In this document: piece by piece, positions 24,600-37,400 of the stretch
How the letters are laid out: each line of letters opens with the position of its first letter
Numbering within the stretch: the first letter of the stretch is position 1
Assembly: GCA_025642065.1 (NCBI GenBank)
Contig: JAODUP010000443.1
Coordinates: 393,501 to 457,500 of the forward strand
Length of the DNA: 64,000 bases
Direction of reading: 5' to 3'
Source: Paralvinella palmiformis
Lineage: Eukaryota > Annelida > Polychaeta > Terebellida > Alvinellidae
Position numbers and translations under genes: made by a program
The notes under the pieces: model-generated
What the model was told of the DNA's origin: nothing
The model's database searches: none
What the model saw: only the letters and a program-made list of their open reading frames with translations

Positions 24600-27255
24600 A
24601 CGTTTGTATGTATATGAAATATTTCAGGTCGTTCGGTGCGGTTGGCACCAAGCCAAAGTGTAGTTTCGGCTGATCTCATTTTATTTATATCAGTCGAGAA
24701 GAAATGATCAACGCGTATCATCCTGACCCGGAAGAATAGCAATAAACTAAAATTACAGCACAGGCTATTTATTTAATATGAAAGTTTCGTGTAAGTTTAG
24801 GTTTTTTTCCATGATGATAAAAAAAACCCTGGCGTGGTGGAGGTTTAAGTTAACCAGAAATACTCCCTGGGCGTAAGAGTGTAAATGAACTGGTGGTGAG
24901 CCACTCATAGTAATCGAATAGATCGCCGATTCATTATAAAATATGCTTGTACACAGATATGGTCGCCACCACATTAACTTCAGTGTGTGGCAAATTTTGT
25001 TTAGATGTGTTTTAATGTTATTTCACGATATCAGTGGAAGACCGAAGAGGTTATTTTGTTCAAACAAAAGGTGCTGCCACCTAGGGAACAAATAAAGTAA
25101 TTTTGATGATGTATCTGGGCTGCTTTCTGTGTATGGGGGGCTGTAAAGAAACCCACCAGAGGCTGGGCTATGATTTTGGCGTTGAGGTTTGGTGGATAAA
25201 TACTTTCCTCGTAATACCACACGGTTTAACGAATATTTACAATAGTGGTCGGAAGACGCTTGCCATCCACGTCATAGCATCGCGATAAACAATGTAGACA
25301 TTTAAACTTCGTGATATTAGTAGATTGAAACGTTATGCTAACATGGCCGTTTAAAGGACTCTTCAAGTTCCAGGTAGTGCTGCCGCATGCACCAAATAAC
25401 TGGTTTATTTAGTTGTTATTAGGCCCCCTTTTTATGAAACTATTATAGAAACTACCGTACGAAGTTTCAATTAATCCCAGGGTGTCAAGGTCTCCGTTAT
25501 TTCATGATTATGCTAGATCTCTCTTTGTTTCATCCTTTCTTGACATCTCTCCTCGTTCTGGACAAAAGGACATCGTCTGCATTTTATTTCCTCATAACTG
25601 AATTCAGTGACTTTTACACTTTCAAACTGAGCTCCTTCCGCGATAAAACACCGATTTATACGGGTAGTAGCATCTATTTCCCCATTCATGTCCCCTTTTT
25701 TCAACATTTTTGACTGACAAAAGGGGGAGATCTTCCCACCCCCTCCAACTCACACCCCCATTGCAGCATTGGGGCCAAAACATAAAGTCTCCAGCTTCGC
25801 ATCCTTTACTTTAATTTCAAGTCTGTGTACACACTGAATTTGGACGCCATGTCCAAAAGTTATCCTAAGCATTCTATGCTCCCATTGTGTGGTATAGTAC
25901 TTTAATTGACATTAACCGTAGTTGGACCAATGATCGAATCTCGTTGTAGAAGCTCTTACTCCCTGTGCTTTTACCCCCTCAACATATGAAAAAAATTATT
26001 CTGAATATAAAAAAGTATGATAGTGATTTAAATATATTTTGTTTTGGATTATTATAGTAAAATCTGTTTACACACACAGTGTGTTTGTGCATGCGCGCGT
26101 GTGTGTGTGTCTCCGTGCGTGCGTCCCCGACAGCTTATAATCACCATAAGAATGTAGTATTCTTTTATCCCAAACTTAGGTAAGAAATTAGCCTTTTTCA
26201 GTCAAATATATTGGTTACAAATAGAAACAAATTTGTAATCTGCAAGCCTCGGATTTAACATGCAGTGCAGTTTTGTTTAAATATTTGGGTCTGTTGAGGT
26301 TATTGGGGGGGGGGGGGGAATACCCACTTTTATCATATCCCTAACCTCTTGCTAATGAAGCTGTGAATTAAGTGTTGATTGGCAGGAGATGGTTTATTCA
26401 CAATCAGTTTGTTTAAATAAACATTAATGCAAAGGGTTTAGACAGAACATCCCAGCACCCCACATTCTGGGATGGGTGTACATCTATAACAAAAATATGC
26501 CTCTCCGTGAGTGGTTCCTTAGTTCACCCCGCTTAATTTCCTGGGTGATCCTTACTTTTAAGCCACTATGGTGAAGTTGACATACTAGTAATTTCACCGA
26601 GGTTTCATAAATTACAAACTATAACAATCTAATACTAATAGTACTTAACTCTTCTTCAGCAGTAAATCATCATGATGTACCTCATCCGGCTATCACCACT
26701 CTTTGATCATCAGAACACGGGACAAACCTACTAAAAGGCTGACCCTACTGTCTTAAAAATATATGTTCCAACCTAAGTACATATAGCCTGTAGCAATACT
26801 TTAAGAACAACTTTGTAATGGTTGGCTTTTACCAAATTAATTATAATTCCACACTTTACTGTAATTAAGATACATCAAAGTTAGGAAATTGTAAGTTATA
26901 AAACGGGTGTTTTGGCTGAAAACAGTCTCAAAATAACACATTTTCACTGATTTACTGACATGCCAAAATGTCAGATAATTCCACCCACTTGTTCAATTAA
27001 ACGTATTGGTGCATTTTTTCACAGCAGTTGGGCACCTTTAATGGTAGGGGAAAACAATTACATGTAGCATTGTGTGTGTGTGAGTGAGTGTGTGTGCTTG
27101 CGCGCGCGCTCGTGCGTGAATGTAGAGGGGAAAGTAAAATAAATCCAAATCCTAGTCACAAACCAAATCAATTTTATCATTAATGCGAATGAAAGAACTT
27201 CATGTAGTAACTTATCCAGTTTAGCAACACTGACATCAGCGACAAGTGACATCAG
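24600..27255. other. Spacer without recognisable gene
   Basis: Short frames only. It holds a poly-G run (26305-26318) and GT/CA runs near 26078-26110 and 27070-27115. The frame pair around 25510-25710 is open on both strands but matches nothing known. Confidence 0.4.
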
Positions 27256-27259
27256 TGAC

Positions 27260-27605
27260 AACAAAAGGTCAATTCCATTTTGTCAATTCCAATTCCACAT
27301 AAAATTTATCAATTCCAATTCAATTCCAAATTTATCAATTCCCATTACATTTTTTACCCACTCTTTTTTACCTACTATTTTTTACCATGAGTAGGTACTC
27401 AAAATACCTACCCCAAATAGTTTATATTTCAAGTAGGATTGTCATGGAAGAACTATTCTGAATTAAAAAATTAAATGGTAAATTAATTTGTGGATTTAAT
27501 CTTTTGTAGCAAACTTCAATTTCAATTCGAAATTTATCAATCTCAATTCCATTTTTGTTTAAATAAGCAATTCCAATTCCGGAATTGAATTGACCCCGTT
27601 GGGGT
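27260..27605 (-). repeat. AATTCC-rich dispersed element, copy 2
   Basis: Reverse orientation relative to 22150. It runs from TCAATTCCATTTTGTCAATTCC to AATTCCGGAATTGAATTGAC and shares the GTAGGATTGTCATGGAAGAA...AATTAATTTGTGGATTTAA blocks. It supplies the C-terminal third of a 213-codon minus-strand frame (27422-28063), which is therefore not a gene. Confidence 0.6.
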
Positions 27606-27699
27606 CTGATATGTAATGATATTTTCACACATTGTTGTGTAATGTATGGTTTAATAGTACAATACCTAACCTGTGCTTTTATCACCAAATTAAAACATG

Positions 27700-27855
27700 G
27701 CTTTCTGATGGCCCAGTAGTTTGAGTACACTGCTGAAAATTTCCAGACTGTGGGTTCAAATTGTGTTTCCCTAAGGAGTCGCTTGTCAGCCATACGTCCC
27801 AAGGGTGACACCAGGACTGAGGCTAAACAACTCAATCGGTGTTTACGCGTGTGCA
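27700..27855 (+). repeat. Possible tRNA-like SINE fragment
   Basis: GGCCCAGTAGTTTGAGTACA followed about 35 bp later by GACTGTGGGTTCAAATTGTG resembles an A box and B box. A downstream CAATCGGTGT block is common in tRNA-SINE bodies. There is only one copy in the window, so this is weak. Confidence 0.3.
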
Positions 27856-28347
27856 TGTGTGTGCTTGCGCGTTGATAAATAATTACATATATTTGTAACA
27901 TTTTAGCAAATAACTGATGTCCAACCCAAATTAAGCATGGAATTACGGAGCAGAAACATTGAGAATAATGACATTGGCCTTGATAGTGGAAGTCTTCAAT
28001 CGGTTGGCAAGTATAATATAAATGTAAACAGAATAATACAAGTATCACATGACATTTAATCATTAGTTGGTAACAGTTAGAGCCTTCAAGAACAGGCAGT
28101 CATGTTAATATCCATACTTCTTGCCCATCAATGTATCTGTGTTGATCTAGTTAACAAAAAAGGGTAAACTGTTGGTGTTTTATTTGATAATGAACATAAA
28201 TCCTGTTGATTCTACATAAAATATTGCATTTTAGTTTTTTTTTATATTCACTATTTACAAATGTTATCATTTTCAAAATGTATTTTATAACTTTAAGTGC
28301 CAAAAAATTTGTTTTAATAGTATATGTAATATTTCCCATTTTATACC

Positions 28348-28349
<2 letters not shown>

Positions 28350-28390
<41 letters not shown>
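28350..28390. repeat. (TA)n microsatellite
   Basis: Alternating TA run. Confidence 0.95.
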
Positions 28391-28394
<4 letters not shown>

Positions 28395-28589
28395 TGTATA
28401 TATTATATGTGTGTGAAACGTTTCATTAAATTTCTACTTATATTCTCATATATTCATCAGATAAACCATATAGGATGTATTTAAAAGGTCCATCCTGGAA
28501 TGAAACTGATCTTCATAAAGGTAAACTAGTTGCAATACATGGTTAAATATATTGTTGAAATATCTGATTACAGTTTATTACATTCACAT

Positions 28590-28654
28590 AATACGTGTGT
28601 GTGTGTGTTTTCGTGTGCTTGTGTATGTATATGTGTGTCTATCTGCGTGCGTGC

Positions 28655-28686
<32 letters not shown>
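28590..28686. repeat. (GT)n-rich low complexity
   Basis: Imperfect GT and GCGT runs ending in a pure GT stretch. Confidence 0.9.
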
Positions 28687-28689
<3 letters not shown>

Positions 28690-29650
28690 ATAAAGATAGT
28701 TAAGGCGCTGGCACAGGTGTTATACTTTCATTCAAACAACAATTAACTCCAAACTGATTTAAAAAAAGTATAATTAATTACCGGTAAAATTAGAGAAAAA
28801 TGAAAGAAAAAACTAATTTCTAAAATAATCCAAAAGAGGATAATCTAAATATAAAAAAAGAAACTATGATTAAAACAAAACCAGGCTTTGGGTCGAACAC
28901 TACGGCCAAGAAAGATTAAACCTAAAATGGAGAAATAAAATATTAATACACAGTATGAATAATGTGTGAATAATATAAGCATAAATCAGAATAAATTCAG
29001 ATTAATACTAATAGCAGCGATATAACACGACTCAACCCAATAGCAATGACCGGTTTAGACCTATTCAAGTCTTCATCAAGTTCCATAGAATGTATGTGTG
29101 TCTGTGTGTGCGTGTGTGCATGCGTGGATACCATCTTTAAATAATATCGTTCCTTATTTATGTCGGATTTATATCGTGAACAGTAATCCACTTATTTCAT
29201 GTTTCTCGGTAACGTTTCATATAAACAGAGTCAACATAAGTAGATTAACAAAGTGGAATACATACTCACAATCTTCATTTACAACATCATGTTTATAAGG
29301 AAGAGAACAGCCCAGTGTTCACAAACTGGTCATAGTTCACATCTCTCAGTTTCATGTGTTCGCCGTTTTACAAAGGGCCAGATGCCTATTGCTAATTGTA
29401 GCTGGCAACTGGGATCAGTATTTTTTTAAGATGTTCATTGTTCACCTCGGTTGTACGGGTCCAGCTGTTGTTTCAAGGGTAAACTGTGACGTGTTTAGTA
29501 CAATATTAGAGAAGTTTTTTTCTTCTTCTTATCTTGATGATGCCTGTTACACATAACATTAATGTAGCCTCATAATTCAGATTTGATAGAATACCACATA
29601 TTATATGTACCTGAATAATGCAATAATGTCTACAAAGAGACAAACAAATG

Positions 29651-29652
<2 letters not shown>

Positions 29653-29686
<34 letters not shown>
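29653..29686. repeat. (TA)n microsatellite
   Basis: Alternating TA run, 15 bp upstream of the perfect hairpin at 29701-29729. Confidence 0.95.
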
Positions 29687-29689
<3 letters not shown>

Positions 29690-29700
29690 GCTATAAAGGA

Positions 29701-29729
29701 TTTGATCCCCAGACACTCTGGGGATCAAA
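29701..29729. other. Perfect 13-bp hairpin with 3-nt loop
   Basis: TTTGATCCCCAGA, loop CAC, TCTGGGGATCAAA. The arms are exactly complementary. No mobile-element ends or gene were recognised around it. Confidence 0.85.
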
Positions 29730-30264
29730 CAAAACGTCTGGGCGTGATCCTTATCGTGTTGATGTGATCATATGTATATCTCCAGTACCAGTACCTAGAG
29801 TGGTAGTATAGCAATGCCGATTATATTACCTGGTGCCAACCATTCAAGCTCAGCAATTTATACATGAAATATGAAAGGTGTCAAAAGAAGACGGTCAATA
29901 GACCAATTGACACCTTGTAACATATACAATGCAGTTATATAATATTTTCTGTATAATATAATACTATGTATATGTTATGAATAAATATTTTGATTTTATT
30001 TGATTGAAACCTTGATAATCAGTGGGAAAACATTGAAATTATTTTACCAGGAAATGTTTCTCCTTTGTTAGACTTACGTACAACTTGTACACAAGTCCAG
30101 ATTTACTGATTGTGTGATAATTACAGAATTCGGTTACATGTGAATTATGTATGTATCCATGTATAACAACGTTATCGGGAAGTCAAAGCAGTAAAATATT
30201 GATTAATCTCTGTTAACTGACAGAGAGACCGAAATATTTATAAAGAATTGATAATTTAAGAAGA

Positions 30265-32470
30265 CTAATAATAATAATAATAATAATTTATCTTTAATCA
30301 AGCACTCTTAATAGCAGGAGCTATTCAAAGATCCTATACAATGATTCCAAAAATAATGTATATGAGGAATATATTTTAACAATAATCATTGTTTATCAGT
30401 AAAGTGAACCTTGAAGAGGTTTAAATGTTACAAGAGATCACGTATTTCTAATGTGCAACATGTTTCACAAAGTTGGAACATATGCCTTCAGCCGAGACAC
30501 AGGTACCTGCCATAATATCTGATTAGATGCTTAGTTTTTGGAATGACATTTTAATGGACACCAGTTCACACAGGTACTCAGGTGCCATGTCATTCGTGCA
30601 TTTACAAGTTATTAGTAAATTCTTGAAATGGCTATACTTTCTAACAGGTAGCCAATGATGTTTTTTGAAGAATTGGAGTGATAGGATTATATTATATACG
30701 AGCTGCGCTATTCTAAATTTACTGAATTATATCATATCACAGAGGGTCACAATGGTCTATACGAGCTGCAGCAATGGCAAGGACCACAGTAATAAGTGTT
30801 TCTTGTGTCCAGAATGTTATTAAACAGTAGCCGTTCTTGAGATTTTAGCAGGTAGTTTAGTACACACCGATGTGACATGTTAATACATATATTAATTCAT
30901 TTGTCAAAAATAATTCCTATATTGTTTTAATCAATGACCCATTTCGGATAATGAACGAGATATCAATCTGTAATAATGGTGCTTTTACGGCGGATTTAAC
31001 ATAATGTAGTGAAGCCAAATAGATAATAGTTGTTTTTCTTCAATTAATTCTAGCAGATTTGAGTGATCCGTAGCAAAATAACGTTCTAAATTTTTCAAGG
31101 AAGAAGAAACCCCGATTGTCAGGATTCAGATATATATACAGCTGTATGTCATCAGCATATACATGGTATGTAGCAACATCTCGATGCGCAATGATCCCTA
31201 GAGGACGTGTATACGTTGTGAAAACCAGATGAACACGGATCTAAACCCTGTGATGCCCGAGATAACAATAACCTATCATCAAATAAGATACCACGAAGAG
31301 ACATTCTCTGGAAATATTGTTCCCTAATTCAGATGGAATCGAAACTATTCAAATACCCTACCTTACAGACCGAACACGTCTTTCATCCTAGAGAAAAGTA
31401 CATTACGGTCAACTGTATCAAATGCAGCAGACAGGTCCAGAAGAACAACCAATGCCGGCTTACTTTGATCTACTTACACGACAATATGTTTCACCTGAAC
31501 CAATTAAGGCTGTTTTAGTGTTGGGGCCACTTTTGCCTACAGACTGTCATGATTCATTAGAGGTACTACTGACTAAATATGTGTTTAGCCTGAAAGTAAC
31601 CGTCCTTTTTATAATTTGAGATGAAGATGTTAGACTTGAAACAGGTCTGTAACTGTTTAGAACATTAGAGTAGTAACCATTTAAAAACGGGATTATTAAT
31701 GATTTTATAATGGCAGCCTTCAAGGATCTTGTGAAAACACCTCGACAGAATGATTTATTATTAGCTGTCTCTCTAAATGCGCTTTTCGGAATGTCCTGAA
31801 ATTCTTCCACGAGACAAATGATAAACGCAGTCAACTGTAAGAACCTCAAGTGTGTTGCTGATAATATTTCGGAGGCCATTCTGATTTTTGTGTTGTCCTT
31901 TATTCAGAAAACGGGAAACACATCTTTGATATCAGTTTCGTGTTTTGATCCTTTTGCTTAGTTATTCTAATTCGGCAGAGGCAAGGGTATCTGTATTTCC
32001 TGTATGAGATGACTTTAGGTCAAATATACCGTTTCTGTAAAGTCACATCCATGTTAATATGGAAACGATCAGACAGCACGGAAGACACAGACATCTACGA
32101 TCAAGTTGTCATCCTGTCCTGTTTCTTATTTGGGTGTAATCGGTGTACAACACCTACATTAATATTTATTCTCTCAGATACAGGTGATTTTCAAAAGGAC
32201 TTAACTTGAAAGCGCAAACGAGTTTCAATCTTCAAACAATCACGATGTGGAATGACGACTATTACATCGACAACATGTTCTAGTCTGAAACATTACCAGT
32301 CTCTGTAATAACAAGAGCATCAAGATCCAGACTTCTAACGACATCAGATAACTCATCGTATTTCTTACAGATCAACAATTTATTAGACTAATGCTTACTT
32401 TTTTCTACAATTACTTGCATTATACCCCATCTAACTTTGTACATTTCTTGCAGTCGTGCAGCAGAGACAT
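30265..32470 (-). pseudogene. CR1/L2-type LINE, nearly complete ORF2, decayed
   Basis: Read on the minus strand, the 5' part (about 32380-32290) has an endonuclease start (ICKKYDELSDVVRSLDLDAL then VITETG). Next comes an RT entry block (31547-31879: RSLKAAIIKSLIIPF...NSYRPVSSL), a frameshifted AFDTVD-like block near 31430, and PLGIIA...VYADDIQLYI with an intact YADD near 31145. The 3' end runs through the CR1/L2-like tail to a TTATTATTATTATTATTAG tract at 30265-30285. Many frameshifts and stops make it inactive. Confidence 0.75.
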
Positions 32471-32617
32471 ATAATACTGACTTCAATACTGAACTATGAA
32501 ATGTCATCAAGTACAAGTCTTTATCACTACAATGGCGAAGGATATTCAAAATACGGTAACGTTAGACAAATGCAAATATGACTGTTCTGTCTGGAACAAC
32601 TGTTTGGTCTCTCTCTC

Positions 32618-32735
32618 TCACACACATTCACTCATATACACTGACACACACATATACACCCATAAACCCACTCACACACCCATAGACACACACTCACAAA
32701 CACATTCTCACATGCATACACACACACACACGAAA
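32618..32735. repeat. (CA)n-rich low complexity
   Basis: Interrupted CACA, CTCA and CATA tracts. They give rise to a His/Thr-rich frame that is not a gene. Confidence 0.9.
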
Positions 32736-32953
32736 CACACCAGTGTATTGCTTTATTTATAATTAAAGATGACTGGAAAATTAAATATAACTTAATAAAC
32801 AATTATTTAATTTCCTATCAGATGTATTACCACACTCAAAACACTGCTAACCACCAGCTATCATATTTCCATTCAAATGATCCCAAAATCCTTAATTTTC
32901 GAACTTTCACGAGCCATTGCTAGTATGTACTACACTCGCTAGGGGTTATTGTG

Positions 32954-32961
32954 TGACGTCA
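32954..32961. promoter_or_regulatory. CRE-type palindrome TGACGTCA
   Basis: A perfect CREB/ATF site 66 bp upstream of the ATG at 33027. A second perfect site lies at 33562-33569. Function is inferred only from the motif and its position in front of the plus-strand gene region. Confidence 0.3.
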
Positions 32962-33026
32962 TCTTTGCCAAACATCACGTAATGCTACAACTTGTTTACA
33001 AGCGTTCTGACTAGTTGACAGACAAA

Positions 33027-33195
33027 ATGTCAGATTCCGACGAAAGTTTTTACATTCACGGGGATATCAAGCCCTACAGACAGTATTAATTGTGTGGAAT
33101 TGGCTGCAGCAAGTGAATACGTGGATCCAGAACAGCTACCTCAGTACCTGTGCCGCCGACACACAACTCCGGTCCACAATGAGAGTTGGATTGGT
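33027..33195 (+). other. Candidate 5' coding exon or fragment
   Basis: ATG at 33027 opens 20 codons (MSDSDESFYIHGDIKPYRQY) before TAA at 33087. Immediately after, another frame (33088-33195) is open with ELAAASEYVDPEQLPQYLC. The acidic start and the good Kozak context (ACAAAATGT, A at -3) suggest genuine coding sequence, either a short first exon or a frameshifted fragment. It resembles no family I can name firmly. It could belong to the Bcl-2-like gene, but no phase-consistent link was found. Confidence 0.25.
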
Positions 33196-34182
33196 GTGTA
33201 TTTGTTTGTGTTGGTATAAGTTTAATTGATAAGTCAACACACTGGCCTGAATCCGAGTATTTTCACCCTCCTATCGCATAACTTCATTTTAAATAAAGTA
33301 GTATTTGTCTGTGGCCTATACTAGTCTATGCAGGGATATGCCGCCCTCGGTATGTTTCTGGGATAGTTGTTGTTATTTCGGACCGGGTTTTGACGGCACT
33401 TACACGTCGGATATAATCATTAGTATTTGACGTATATTTCTTTGCACAATTGTATGTGACACAATACACCATTTTATATGTTTAATAAAGACAATATGGA
33501 ACACGTTACTCAGGTTAAACAAGGTCACGGTGGAGTGTTTGGGGTCTTTGTTTGACAAAGATGACGTCACATTCCGAAGATTTTCGATTAAAGTTTCGCT
33601 CATGTGAGATGTTAGCAAAGCAAGTTTTTAAATCACGGTAACTTTATTTCTAGAGAGAAAAAAAAACTATATCTCTGATTTGACTAATTTGGGAAACCTT
33701 GCGACCTTTAATACTCTGTCTGGAGGGTTAATTCTCTTAATGTGCCATTTAAAGGTTGCAGTGGTGTTTGTTATCCATTTTCTTCTGTTAAATTAACTAA
33801 CAGGCAATCATATAATTGATTATTGTGAGCTTATATCTGACCATAGGAGTACTCAGACACTGCCATGGTATAGTAAATAGCAAACCTTGAGGCTGTGAAA
33901 GTGAATCTCAGTTTGCCATTGTTTGTGCGGTGTTTCATCCTTCAATAACATCTGTTAGCCAGGTCTTGTGATTTCCTCATGGAACTAGTCCGTCTGCTAT
34001 ACGAGACAGCATCTGTATGTAATATATTTAATTGATAAAATTTGTTGTACTTAGACCTTGGTGACGTAGAGAAGTCAACAAAACAAATGGTTCATGATAT
34101 AAATAGTAAATATATAGATCAGTTATATTTCGAAAAGTAAGTACGTCTTCATTACATATAATGTATATTTTGGTGTAGGATT

Positions 34183-34186
<4 letters not shown>

Positions 34187-34250
<64 letters not shown>
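34187..34250. repeat. (TA)n(TG)n compound microsatellite
   Basis: A TA run then a TG run, 57 bp upstream of the Bcl-2-like BH1 exon. Confidence 0.95.
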
Positions 34251-34252
<2 letters not shown>

Positions 34253-34306
34253 GTGTTGACAACATTTGGATTCTAGTTAGATAATATTATTACACTTCAT
34301 TTTCAG

Positions 34307-34445
34307 TGTTATGAAAGCAGTGAACTTGTACAAACTGACTGCATCTGACACTGTTTTCAAACTAGTGAAAACATTAGTTCCAAATGGTAGCAGATCTTGG
34401 AGTCATGTTCTAGGCTTAGTGAACCTATTCAGGCAAATAACACTG
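34307..34445 (+). CDS. Bcl-2-like exon with BH1
   Basis: Acceptor TTTTCAG, donor CTG|GTAAGTATG (near consensus). The reading frame starts with one leading base, so a preceding exon must supply two. Only this frame is open throughout. It contains an internal Met (codon 2) followed by KAVNLYKLTASDTVFKLVK and SWSHVLGLVNLF. Confidence 0.65.
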
Positions 34446-37400
34446 GTAAGTATGTGATTTTGTTTTAATTTCTAGTGCTTGATCTTTAATATAAACATTG
34501 TATGAAAAGGTGATGTTACATATATGACAGATTAGCTTTACCAATACATATTTAAAGTGTCTAAAAAGATCTTATCAAACTGGAAACATAGAACTTAAAT
34601 TTAATTTCTTAGTGAAGAGAATAATCAAATTTATATACTGTTATTTATTCATTGTACACTTCAATATGGCCTGGATGCTGCTGCTTACACAATAACTATT
34701 GTATTTGGTATGATTTTGGTCGTGATTACAGTTAAATTATTATAAAATGTAAGTATGCTTTATATGGTACCAAACAAGAAAGCAACAGAAAACTTAAAAT
34801 ACCAAATTAAATTGAAAACATATATTATTTTTGGTTTACTTTAATACTGATTTTCACATGATATATGTATATATCAATAATTTAATGCAATAATTTACAT
34901 GTATTTACTTTTGTAATGTTGTGTTAACAAGATGTCTAATGCTATTAACATATAACTAGCTTCACTAGTAATATTAGAATAAAAATGAATAGTCTTGCTA
35001 ACGGGAAAATATATGAGATGGGTTATTAAATGCTGATTATGATGTAGAGTATCATCTCCGCCATAACTTGGTTACCTGTATTATTATTATTTAATTTTTT
35101 ATTACGCTTGTGGGTTACTGTATTTTTGTTTTCTCAACTCTTAGAAATAGAAAAACAACTTTCGATGTAATAATGTTCCCGTGTTTCATTCTGATATTAG
35201 TGCTGTTTTGATGCCTCTGTGGGAACCGAGTAGACTATGAGCAATCTACAGCAGAAAAAGTGTGTTAAATAATTGTTCACTTTTCAGTGAGATCAATTTC
35301 CAGCATTAACAATGTGTTTCAATATGTTCTATTCAGTAGAACAATTAAGAAGTGATAACGCCAGTTGAGAACGCATGGCTTTATTAGGCTAACAATAGAC
35401 AACAAATCGGTAGGTGGCACCACAATAGGGTGATATCATTATATACAAAGGAGTAGAAGTAGCTGTGCCACAATATAAGACTATACTGATATAATTAGAT
35501 ACAGATGAGATCAAAGCCGACGCTAAGCACACCAATCAATTCCCCACGCTTTCCCATTGCATACTCATGTCTTCACGCGAGAATCTCAGTTAAGTGAGTA
35601 AATTTCATATTTGAATATCATTAATCAAAATTTGTTTCGGTGAAAATATAGATATGGCAGCACTTATAGGTAACCCAATTATCTATGAGAATCATTACAG
35701 ACCTCATAATGACAAATATTTGTTTGCAACTGCTTTCAACTTAAAAGCTGATTAACTCGGCTAACAATTAACATGCTTTTGTTACTAGGAAGTCGTTATT
35801 CACCCGGCAAAGATTTGGTTCCCCGGTGAAGATTTTGTCTCCTGCCCACCCGGCAAAGATTCGGTTCCCTGGTGAAGATTTTGTCTCCTGCCCACCCGGC
35901 AAAGATTCGGTTCCACGGTGAAGATTTTGTCTCCTGCCCACCCGGGAAAGATTCGGTTCCTCGGTGAAGATTTTGTCTCCTGCCCACCCAGCACAAAGAT
36001 TTGATTCCCCGGTGAAGATTTTGTCTCCTGCCCACCCTGCAAAGATTCGGTTCCCCGGTGAAAAATTTGCCGCTTGCGCAACCGGCCAAGATCGCCGCCA
36101 GTTCCGCTTGGACACTGGCATTCCCTGTTTTAATAACAACTGGCTGGAGACGGGAAAATGGTGGCCAGAAATTTGAGGCCTATGTCTACCGACACTAAGT
36201 TCACCAAAGATGGCTGTCGAGCCATCGCAGTTACTAACAAACGTTTAGGCACAGGACAGACGCCATTCGGGGAAGATCTGAAAATTTAAAAACATTACAA
36301 GTAGCCGCGGCGGCACAATGGCACTAGTCGTACATAGTCGTCAATGCCGGCTGAGCAAGAACACAAATTTGTGTTGTATACCCAGCAGCTGGCTAAGTAG
36401 TCACGGATACTTTCCTTCGGAACCCGGCTGTCGGATGAATAAGACCCTTTTCTATCGTTTGGGACCCAGCTGCCGGGTAAATAATACCGGCCTTTGTGAA
36501 CTGGTGTCCATTAGAAAGTCATCCCGAAAACTCAGGTCATCCAGTCAGATACTATTGCAGCTGCCAGTGTCTCAGCTCAAGTGATATGGTGATTGTGCGT
36601 TTAGTGTTACAGCCCCCAATTTGTGGAATAGGTTGACGGCAAATATTAGAAATGCGTTGTCTCTTGAAAATATTAAACCTGTTCAAGGTCACTTTCACAT
36701 ATAAATGATTAATATCTTTTAAATCACTTACAGTTGTTTTACAGACATATTATTTGGGGTATTATTATATTACATAATGATTGTACAGCAACTTTGAATG
36801 ACTCCTGCTAGTAAGGGCACTTTATTAAATATGCATTATTATTATTATTATTATTTATATTCTGTATATCTAACACTCAAAATACACATCTGGACTCACA
36901 GTAGTACTGGTCAGAGAATGATCACCTTGTTCTGTTGCTAATCAACTCAAGCTCTACATTAGTGTGATAACAAAGTATTGTTTGGTATTAATGAGGCGTT
37001 GAAATAAACCAAAAATGCTATATTTTAATTTACCTTGTTTAATTGAGTGAAAGCTTCATTTCATTCGTGTCCTCTCTATATGTCACAGTCATTTGACGCT
37101 TGGAATGGTAACTATTCGGGTCGCTTCATCCCATCCTAAACACGACATTGTTAATAAATATTTACCTACGAATTCCTGCCAATTATCATTCACAAATAAC
37201 AAAGAGACTAAAATTTCCATTTATAGAGAATGCAAAATGAGTGGTCAGACAAATCTGGTGGCCTTCAGCTGTCAATTCAGCATCTGAAGTCGTGTGTTAG
37301 AGAATATCTTGCTGCCTGGATACATGAAAATGGAGGTTGGGTAAGCGTTTTAATATCACAGAAACAATGGTTTGCTAGCAATTATCAGTTTGGTCTCTGT

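Noticed and set aside
27422..28063. 213-codon minus-strand open frame
   Set aside because: Its C-terminal third is the AATTCC-rich dispersed repeat and the rest has no recognisable domain; a chance frame over repeats.
33901..34022. Possible Bcl-2 N-terminal exon with FLMELVRLLYETAS
   Set aside because: Has AG and GTATGT borders and looks helical, but its phase does not fit the 34307 exon; not reported as coding.
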